Source of the DNA: an uncultured Collinsella sp.
Lineage (GTDB): Bacteria; Actinomycetota; Coriobacteriia; Coriobacteriales; Coriobacteriaceae
NCBI GenBank assembly: GCA_900550815.1
Contig: URTW01000092.1
Coordinates: forward strand, 1 to 7,553
Direction of reading: 5' to 3'
DNA: 7,553 nucleotides
Positions 1 through 5,019 of this stretch are shown here, piece after piece. The notes under the pieces were generated by a model. It did no database searches, was not told the DNA's origin, and worked only from the letters and a program-made list of their open reading frames with translations. Numbering within the stretch: the stretch's first letter is position 1; every line of letters begins with the position of its first letter. Position numbers and translations under genes: made by a program.

Positions 1-759
1 GGCGGAGCCGGCGCCCCACATGAGTAGCGTGGTGGTGCCGGCATCATAGGTCGAGTCGGGCTCGATGCGCTCCTCGGTCAGGGGTTCAAAGCTCATGGTC
101 GAGCCGGGGTCTTTGAGCTTGGCCTCAACGGCGGCAACGTCGATTTCGGCGGTGTCACCGGGAGAGACGGTGTCGGTCACGGCGTTTGATTCGGAATCGC
201 CGGTGTCCGGGGAGTCGGGCTCCTCGGAAACGCGGGCGGTCGACTCGTCATCTTGCGGGCTGACGTCTATAGGCTCGGGCGTCGCAAAGTGCGACGGCGC
301 GGGCGTGCTCTGGGGTTGAGCAGAGGGCTCGGGAGCTGCGGCGGGCGCGGCAACGGGCTGCTCGACTTCGGCAGGCGTTGCAGATGCGGGTGCCGCCTCG
401 CTTGCCGGGGCGACGGGGAATACCGGCGCGGCAGGCTCGGGGGCTGCAAACACGGCAGCGCTCTCGTTAATCGCCTCGGCGACGGGCTCGGCGAAGTGAG
501 CCGGTGCGGGCGTTGGCTCCGGTTCCGCGGGCTGCTCGGCAGCGTGCGCGCCGATGGGGGCGTCGAGCTGCTCGGTGCCGGCGTCCTCGTCATCGACGAG
601 TGCCGGATATTCTTGAGTTACATGCGAAAGAGGCAGGGAGAACACGGTGTCCTCGGGCTCCACGGTCGCAGGGCGCGCCGGAGCGGCATGAGCCGGCGCA
701 GCTGCGGGGGCAGTCGGCGTCTCGGGCATGGTTGCGGACTTGTTCTCCTCGTCGATCAT
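1..759 (-). CDS. Probable PP2C-type Ser/Thr phosphatase, N-terminal 253 residues only (partial)
   Basis: The frame is open from an ATG at 759-757 to the window edge, with the C-terminus lying outside. The 253 visible residues are almost all disordered, low-complexity sequence rich in Ala, Pro and Glu, with acidic patches and a near-duplicate segment (TPAPAHFAEP at residues 83-92, TPAPSHFATP at 152-161). Order returns only at the end, where TTTLLMWGAGSA resembles the first beta strand of actinobacterial PstP phosphatases, which begin with a TLVLRYAARSD-like strand before the metal-binding NED motif. No catalytic residue is visible. The start codon overlaps the stop of the FhaB gene by 4 nt (ATGA), and AAGG sits about 10 nt upstream, so translation is probably coupled. 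A PP2C phosphatase would dephosphorylate the substrates of the kinase in this operon and is the usual gene after fhaB. The coding frame is well supported; the product name rests on synteny and a few residues. Another FHA or membrane signalling protein remains possible. Confidence 0.6.
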   Translation of the reverse strand, partial: MIDEENKSATMPETPTAPAAAPAHAAPARPATVEPEDTVFSLPLSHVTQEYPALVDDEDAGTEQLDAPIGAHAAEQPAEPEPTPAPAHFAEPVAEAINESAAVFAAPEPAAPVFPVAPASEAAPASATPAEVEQPVAAPAAAPEPSAQPQSTPAPSHFATPEPIDVSPQDDESTARVSEEPDSPDTGDSESNAVTDTVSPGDTAEIDVAAVEAKLKDPGSTMSFEPLTEERIEPDSTYDAGTTTLLMWGAGSA

Positions 760-1172
760 CGACGGTTCACCTTCATGACCACGTCGCCAATCTGGACCTC
801 ATCACCCTCGCGCAGCGTTGCGGGCTCCACCAGCTGACGGCCGTTAACGAGCGTGCCGTTCAAAGAGTTGAGGTCTTCGATGATGAGTGCCGGGCCCTGC
901 AGCGAAAAGCGTGCGTGCGAGGCCGAGACAAACGGTTCGTTGATGCAGATGTCCGAGGACGGCGAGCGGCCCACGATGACGGGGCCGAGCATGTCTACGT
1001 GGATGCCACGGATGCCGCGCGGACCCTTGTCCACATCGATCGTCCAGATAGCGGAGTCGCGGCGCTGGCCGCGTACGAGTCCCACGCCGGTTTTCATGAC
1101 GGCGAACAGGAAGATGTAGAGCAGGGCGACCAGGACGATGCGGCCTGCAAAAAGGACGATATCGATGTTCAT
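756..1172 (-). CDS. fhaB: FhaB-like membrane-anchored FHA domain protein
   Basis: This 138-residue protein has one N-terminal membrane helix at about residues 5-26 and then a short basic stretch (RGQRR), which predicts a cytoplasmic C-terminus. A single FHA domain fills residues 64-135. The phosphothreonine-binding residues are in place: GRS at 68-70, S83 and H86 in SASH, and N102/N105 in DLNSLNGT. Size and layout match mycobacterial FhaB (FipA), which binds phosphorylated partners of the division and peptidoglycan machinery. The ATG at 1172 lies 6 nt after the FhaA stop. An AGGGG ribosome site (1187-1183) overlaps the end of fhaA with a 10-nt spacer. The stop overlaps the start of the downstream probable phosphatase gene. 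The family assignment is strong; the partner proteins in this organism are inferred. Confidence 0.85.
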   Translation of the reverse strand: MNIDIVLFAGRIVLVALLYIFLFAVMKTGVGLVRGQRRDSAIWTIDVDKGPRGIRGIHVDMLGPVIVGRSPSSDICINEPFVSASHARFSLQGPALIIEDLNSLNGTLVNGRQLVEPATLREGDEVQIGDVVMKVNRR

Positions 1173-1178
1173 AAGCGA

Positions 1179-2189
1179 CTATCCCCTAAATTCAAAGGTG
1201 CTCAGGCCAAACGTCAGCAGGTCGCCGTTGCGCAGCGGGCAGCGCGTGATGCGACGGTTGTTGACGAGCGTGCCGTTGGTGGAATTGAGGTCCTCGATCG
1301 ACCAGTCCGAACCGGTAAAGGTGAGCTGGGCGTGACGGCGCGACACGTTGGGGTCGCGCAGGGCGATGTCCGAAACCGAACGCTCGCGACCGATGGTCAC
1401 CTGCGCGGAAGTGATGCTGTGGCTCTCGCCGCTCACGACGTCGACGAGCTGGGCGAGCGGGCGCTGCGGGGCGCGGGTGCTCGCCATGTTGGAGGCAATA
1501 CCGGCCGCGGCGCCAAGGCCCACGGCGGCGCCGGTCGCGGCGGCTCCGCCCATACCGGCGAGGGCGTCACGAGAGACGGTCTGCGGCAGGGGGATGGGCG
1601 CGGCGGCGGGGGCGGGGTCGTTGGGCGCAATGGGTTCGGTCTCGGCGAGCGGGGCGGGAGCGTCGGCGCGGGGCGGCGGCTGCTGGGGCATGGCGGCGGG
1701 GTGCTGTTGCTGCGGAGCGGCGAATTGCTGCTTGCCGGCGCGGGGAGCGCTGGCGGCGCGGCTTGCGGCCGAGTTGTTCTTGCCCAGGCCATTCTGGTAG
1801 GCGCGCTCTTCCTCGTACAGACGACCGAGCGTGGGGGCGTCGACGTTCTCGGCAAAGACCGAGAACTTACCGGCACGCAGCTGCGGGTCGATCATAAAGC
1901 GAACGAGGGGTTCGCCGACAAACACATAGCGGCGCTTTTCGGCCTGTGCCTTCACAAACTCGCGGACTTCGCGCGAAAGCTCGGGGTAGAACGGAGCGAG
2001 CATGGGATCGTCGTCGGCGGCGATCAGGATGGTATAGAGTGCCGGCGCGGTGTTGACGCCGTTGATCACCAGAGTCTGATCCTCCATGTCGCGAGCGGCC
2101 TGCTTGGCAAGCTTCTTAAAGGAGAACGGGGCACGGGTGGCACCGAAGATGCCGGCCACGTGGTCCTCGAAGATGTTCAGGAAGTTCAC
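1179..2189 (-). CDS. fhaA: FhaA-like protein: DUF3662 domain plus C-terminal FHA domain
   Basis: This 336-residue protein opens with a DUF3662 (FhaA N-terminal) domain at about residues 1-120, beginning NFLNIFEDHVAGIFG. A disordered linker follows at about 130-245, Gln/Pro/Ala-rich, with an unusual Gly/Ala-only hydrophobic stretch at 211-231. The FHA domain occupies 245-336, with GRE at 267-269, SRRH at 283-286 and DLNSTNGT at 300-307, so the phosphothreonine pocket appears intact. In mycobacteria, FhaA is a cytoplasmic adaptor that binds phosphorylated partners in cell-wall synthesis, such as the MurJ pseudokinase complex. The start is a GTG (2189-2187) overlapping the kinase TGA stop (2188-2186). 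No upstream in-frame ATG is available outside the kinase gene, and GGAG at 2204-2201 gives a long but usable spacer, so translational coupling to the kinase is likely. The linker is shorter than that of mycobacterial FhaA. Confidence 0.88.
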   Translation of the reverse strand: MNFLNIFEDHVAGIFGATRAPFSFKKLAKQAARDMEDQTLVINGVNTAPALYTILIAADDDPMLAPFYPELSREVREFVKAQAEKRRYVFVGEPLVRFMIDPQLRAGKFSVFAENVDAPTLGRLYEEERAYQNGLGKNNSAASRAASAPRAGKQQFAAPQQQHPAAMPQQPPPRADAPAPLAETEPIAPNDPAPAAAPIPLPQTVSRDALAGMGGAAATGAAVGLGAAAGIASNMASTRAPQRPLAQLVDVVSGESHSITSAQVTIGRERSVSDIALRDPNVSRRHAQLTFTGSDWSIEDLNSTNGTLVNNRRITRCPLRNGDLLTFGLSTFEFRG

Positions 2190-4039
2190 GAAAGATCACT
2201 CTCCGTATAGGTTCTTTGGTATCCGAGCAAATATAGGCATATCCCAACGATTATAGAGGATAGGGTTCCCGCAACCGCCGCCTTGACGACGACCGCGGCC
2301 GCAAGGCTGGCAATTTCCATATGGTGTGCAAGACAGAGCGACGCCGCGGTGCCTATTCCGCAGCCGGCGATGGCAGCGATTGCAGCCAGGTTCGAGCCCT
2401 GCTCGGCACGCCTGGCATGGGCGTTGAGCAGCAGAGATGTCAGTGCAGCTGTCGCCGCGACAAGCACAACGGCAGCCCAGAAGAGCATGTCTCCCAGCGC
2501 CGCGGCAACATTGCCGAGCCCCAGCACGCCTCCGGCGGAAAGCGCAACCGTAGCCAGGCGGCCAAAAAGCGCGCCCATCCCCGTAGCGGCCGCGGCGCTT
2601 GCCGGGCCGAGCCAAAAGGCCGCGATGCCGGCGGCGACCCCGGCGGCAAGGAGGACGTCACCCGTTAGACAGCCAAGTGCTACCGCGCAGGTGAGCGCCG
2701 CGCTCGCGGCCGCCTCGGTGCGTCCCCAGGCGATCCACCAACCGGACATGGTGGCGGCAAAGAGCACCGCGACGGGTAGCATCGACAGGATGCCCTGCGT
2801 CTGCATGGTGGCGTTGGCCATAAGTACCAAAAAGCCCTCGGCCGAGATGGCCGAGCCAATCTGCGGGGCCAGGCCGGCGGCCGCCCCAATTGCGATGGCC
2901 GCGGCAATAAGTCCGGGAAGCGCCGCGACGCCAGCCGTCTGCATGATCAAAAAGCTAAAGGCACCGCACGTTAGCGCCGAGATGGCGCGCATGGTGTAAT
3001 CGCGCGCGTGGCTCCAGCGCGTGCCGGCCCAGCCGAGTGCGGGGTCGACCTCGATGGTGTCGTCCTCATAGGGTAACGATTCGATATCGTCTGCCGCGCG
3101 CTCGTCATCCGACAGCTCGCCCACCATCTGCTCCAGGCTGCGACGGCCCTCGCGCACGCTGCCCAAGCCGGCGAGCAGCTGGTCGCAAAATGCCTCGATG
3201 CTGTTGGGGCGGTCTTGCGGCATGGGGGAGAGGGCGCTCATGAGCGCAGCCTCGGCTCCCGGGGGAAAGTGCGGGATGAGCTCGCTGGGGTAGGTGGCAC
3301 CGCCGATGATACGGCCGAGCGAGTCGCCGGGCGTGGCGGCCATAAAGGGGGCGCTGCCGCACAGGCCCTCGTAGATCACGCAGGCGAGGGCAAAGCCATC
3401 GGCGCGCTCGTCGACTGTGCCGGTCTCGATATCGAGCTGCTCGGGTGGCATGTAGCCGATGGTGCCGCCGCGCGAGCCGCCAAAGCCGCCGGCAGACGAC
3501 AGTCGCGCCATGCCAAAGTCGGTGAGCTTTACGTTGCCCGAGTGGTCGATGAGCACGTTGGCGGGCTTAATATCCAGGTGGAGCACGCCGTTGCTATGGG
3601 CGAAGGTGAGCGCCTGGCCCAGGGCATCGGCAATGGCCGCGGCCTCGTCAAAGGTAAGTGAGTGGCCGTCCACGCGGTGCAAAAACTCGGCCAGCGACAT
3701 GCCATCGACATATTCCATAACCAGGTAGGCATAGGCTGTGTCGTGCGTAAAGTCGATGACCTGCACGATGTTGGGATGTTGAAGCATGGCGGCGGTGTGT
3801 GCCTCGCGCAGGACATCCATGATGTCGCTGGCGGGCATGCCGGCGCCGTTGATAAGGGGGATGCGCTTAATGGCGACGCGACGGCGCAGGTGCGTGTCGC
3901 GGCAAATCTCGATGGAGCCAAAACCGCCGGTCGCAAGCGTCTCGAGCGGCTGGAACCGCTTGAGCAGCTCGCGAGAGCTGGTGCCCTCCAAGGGAACGTC
4001 CGGCGAGAACCGGGCGGTATGTTGCGAGAAAAGCGGCAT
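2186..4039 (-). CDS. Membrane Ser/Thr protein kinase, non-RD type, with polytopic C-terminal region
   Basis: This 617-residue protein has a Hanks-type kinase domain at about residues 28-290. Visible elements are the Gly-rich loop LATGGFGS (35-42, first Gly replaced by Ala), VAIK with catalytic K58, HLDIKPAN (154-161, D156 and N161 present), DFG at 174-176, and PPE at 198-200 in place of APE. The Arg of HRD is Leu, so this is a non-RD kinase. The activation loop is Gly/Ser-rich and lacks the paired Thr of PknB-type kinases. An acidic linker (296-351) leads to roughly eight to ten hydrophobic helices at 352-607 and a short hydrophilic tail. There are no PASTA repeats, so it is not a PknB orthologue. 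Start choice: GAGGG at 4050-4046 is 6 nt from ATG 4039, whereas the in-frame TTG at 4045 directly abuts that site. The TGA stop overlaps the fhaA start. The role in phosphorylating FHA partners is inferred from the operon. Confidence 0.88.
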   Translation of the reverse strand: MPLFSQHTARFSPDVPLEGTSSRELLKRFQPLETLATGGFGSIEICRDTHLRRRVAIKRIPLINGAGMPASDIMDVLREAHTAAMLQHPNIVQVIDFTHDTAYAYLVMEYVDGMSLAEFLHRVDGHSLTFDEAAAIADALGQALTFAHSNGVLHLDIKPANVLIDHSGNVKLTDFGMARLSSAGGFGGSRGGTIGYMPPEQLDIETGTVDERADGFALACVIYEGLCGSAPFMAATPGDSLGRIIGGATYPSELIPHFPPGAEAALMSALSPMPQDRPNSIEAFCDQLLAGLGSVREGRRSLEQMVGELSDDERAADDIESLPYEDDTIEVDPALGWAGTRWSHARDYTMRAISALTCGAFSFLIMQTAGVAALPGLIAAAIAIGAAAGLAPQIGSAISAEGFLVLMANATMQTQGILSMLPVAVLFAATMSGWWIAWGRTEAAASAALTCAVALGCLTGDVLLAAGVAAGIAAFWLGPASAAAATGMGALFGRLATVALSAGGVLGLGNVAAALGDMLFWAAVVLVAATAALTSLLLNAHARRAEQGSNLAAIAAIAGCGIGTAASLCLAHHMEIASLAAAVVVKAAVAGTLSSIIVGICLYLLGYQRTYTESDLS

Positions 4040-4045
4040 GGCCAA

Positions 4046-4050
4046 CCCTC
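4046..4050 (-). promoter_or_regulatory. Ribosome binding site deciding the kinase start
   Basis: On the minus strand the site reads GAGGG, followed by TTGGCC and then ATG at 4039. The 6-nt spacer favours ATG over the in-frame TTG at 4045-4043, which would have no spacer at all. Confidence 0.6.
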
Positions 4051-4119
4051 GTGCGTTTAAAGTTCGTTTGCGAGCGGCGGGCGCGGAGCCGAGCCGTTCG
4101 CGGTGGCATAGATGCTGCT

Positions 4120-4128
4120 AGTGTAGCA
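4120..4128 (-). promoter_or_regulatory. Candidate extended -10 promoter for the kinase-FHA-phosphatase operon
   Basis: On the minus strand the bases read TGCTACACT, an extended -10 (TGn plus TACACT, four of six matches to TATAAT). No -35 box is recognisable at a 15-18 nt spacer, which is tolerated with an extended -10. A start near 4113 would give a leader of about 74 nt before the ATG at 4039. This lies in the 148-bp gap (4040-4187) between the kinase and the gene upstream, the only gap large enough for an operon promoter. Read-through from the upstream same-strand gene is also possible. Confidence 0.4.
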
Positions 4129-4187
4129 CGCGCAGGTGGGCGACATTCTATTTAAGCTCCGTCTGGGGTCTGGACCTTGCGTCCGGC

Positions 4188-4904
4188 CTAGCGCTTTTTC
4201 TTGTTCTTCTTCTGCTTGCGCTGCTTGCCCTTGGTCTCCTGGGGCTTGTCGCCCTGCTTGGCCTCGACGGCGGCCTTTTCTGCCTTCATCTTCTTGCGTT
4301 TGGTCTCGATGCGGAGTTTTTTGTTGATGCGGGCCTTGAGGAAGGGACCGAACTGCTCGGCATCGCCGCGGACAAAGGTGTCCTTAGGGATCGTCACGCC
4401 CTGGTCGGCGAACATGGCCACAAAGATGCGCTCGCCGTCGAGTACATGGTCGAGCTTCTCAAACGGGAAGAACTGCGACTTGCCGCTCTTGCCCCAGACC
4501 ATCAGGCCGTCCTCGTTGGCGGCGACGCGGCGGTAGCGGCCGCCCATGGACTCGTCTGCCTCGACGGCTTCGATAAAGTCGCGCGCGAGCGTATGGTGCA
4601 GATTTTTGCTCCACCAGGCCAAAAAGGCGCCGAATACGATTAGGACGACGCCGAACTTGATCCAGTTGCCGCCGGCCACCAGCATGCCGATGCCGATGAG
4701 CGCGGCAATTGCCGCGGCGACATACAGCGAGCCGCGACGCCTGGGCGAGGCGACCAGGCGCGCAAAGTCGGTGACGAGGTCGTTTTCGTACTGGTACTCG
4801 TTGAGGTACAGAATGCCGTCGTCGGCTGCGGCCTGCTCCTCGAGCGCGACCTCGACCTGGTCGGCTGCTTCGGAGGGAACGAGGTTGCTCTCTGCGTCTG
4901 CCAT
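4188..4904 (-). CDS. Two-helix membrane protein with YcxB-like C-terminal domain and Lys-rich tail
   Basis: This 238-residue protein starts with an acidic, soluble N-terminus (about residues 1-57). Two closely spaced membrane helices follow at about 59-77 and 81-98, joined by a tight turn (AGGNW). Residues about 100-192 resemble the YcxB-like family: an ARDFIEAV helix, a GRYRRVAANEDGLMVWGKSG strand pair, FFPFEKLDHVLDGERIFVAMF, then a helix with EQFGPFLKARI. The function of that family is unknown, and both ends should face the cytoplasm. The last 47 residues are extremely basic, with 22 Lys/Arg in 191-238 and KKNKKKR at the end, which suggests contact with nucleic acid or anionic lipid. The ATG at 4904 is preceded by AGGAG with a 10-nt spacer. 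The gene is divergent from dnaX across 115 bp. No metabolic role can be read from the sequence. Confidence 0.75.
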   Translation of the reverse strand: MADAESNLVPSEAADQVEVALEEQAAADDGILYLNEYQYENDLVTDFARLVASPRRRGSLYVAAAIAALIGIGMLVAGGNWIKFGVVLIVFGAFLAWWSKNLHHTLARDFIEAVEADESMGGRYRRVAANEDGLMVWGKSGKSQFFPFEKLDHVLDGERIFVAMFADQGVTIPKDTFVRGDAEQFGPFLKARINKKLRIETKRKKMKAEKAAVEAKQGDKPQETKGKQRKQKKNKKKR

Positions 4905-4944
4905 GCTCTTTGGACTCCTATCGCGGCGGGCTCGCCGTACGGGT

Positions 4945-4950
4945 TATTAT
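4945..4950 (+). promoter_or_regulatory. Weak candidate -10 box for dnaX
   Basis: TATTAT matches TATAAT at five of six positions and is one of few AT-rich hexamers upstream of dnaX. Initiation near 4957 would give a leader of about 63 nt that begins just before the inverted repeat. No -35 box is visible at 15-19 nt. Reading the opposite strand, the overlapping CATAAT (4951-4946) could instead serve the YcxB-like gene. Confidence 0.25.
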
Positions 4951-4961
4951 GGATGCAGTAT

Positions 4962-4979
4962 GCCGTGCGACCGCATGGC
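4962..4979. repeat. 18-bp near-perfect inverted repeat in the dnaX divergent promoter region
   Basis: The sequence GCCGTGCGACCGCATGGC has 8-bp arms around a central AC. Seven of eight base pairs are Watson-Crick and the eighth (4965/4976) is a G-T that would wobble in plus-strand RNA. It could be a dimeric repressor operator or, as RNA, a 7-bp stem with a GACC loop in the dnaX leader. No protein partner can be named. Confidence 0.5.
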
Positions 4980-4997
4980 CGCCGCGGCAACAAGACT

Positions 4998-5008
4998 CAG
5001 TATACCCG
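4998..5008 (-). promoter_or_regulatory. Candidate -10 element (CGGGTATACTG) for the YcxB-like gene
   Basis: On the minus strand this reads CGGGTATACTG, containing TATACT (five of six matches to TATAAT). A start near 4992 would give a leader of about 88 nt that includes the inverted repeat. The same 11 bases occur on the plus strand just after dnaX. No -35 box is recognisable. Confidence 0.35.
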
Positions 5009-5014
5009 GGGGAG
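5008..5014 (+). promoter_or_regulatory. Ribosome binding site of dnaX
   Basis: GGGGGAG ends 5 nt before the ATG at 5020. It settles the start within a frame that stays open for 158 codons upstream, because the first conserved DnaX residues (SLYRKYRP) follow directly. Confidence 0.75.
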
Positions 5015-5019
5015 CACCC

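Larger units (their letters stand above)
4905..5019. promoter_or_regulatory. Divergent control region between the YcxB-like gene and dnaX
   Basis: These 115 bp separate two divergently transcribed genes and must carry initiation signals for both unless transcription enters from inside a gene. They hold an 8-bp palindrome CCGTACGG (4935-4942), an 18-bp inverted repeat (4962-4979), -10-like elements on both strands, an AGGAG site for the minus gene and GGGGGAG for dnaX. None of the -10 candidates has a convincing -35 partner, so exact start sites cannot be assigned. Confidence 0.6.

Noticed and set aside
504..2210. A 568-codon plus-strand open frame antisense to the FHA and phosphatase genes
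   Set aside because: Its translation is Arg/Gly/Ala-rich with no domain, while the opposite strand encodes intact FHA and DUF3662 domains. It is an artefact of high GC content.
4043..4045. TTG as the kinase start codon
   Set aside because: It abuts the GAGGG ribosome site with no spacer, whereas the ATG at 4039 has a 6-nt spacer.
4170..4186. Hairpin CTGGAC-CTTGC-GTCCGG as a terminator after the YcxB-like gene
   Set aside because: In minus-strand RNA the stem is only 4 clean base pairs and is not followed by a U tract, so it does not qualify as an intrinsic terminator.
5001..5006. TATACC as the plus-strand -10 box of dnaX
   Set aside because: Initiation about 7 nt downstream would fall at or within the ribosome binding site and leave dnaX with almost no leader.
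4546..5019. In-frame 158-codon extension upstream of the dnaX ATG
   Set aside because: It runs antisense through the YcxB-like gene, shows no family similarity, and GGGGGAG plus the conserved SLYRKYRP start place initiation at 5020.
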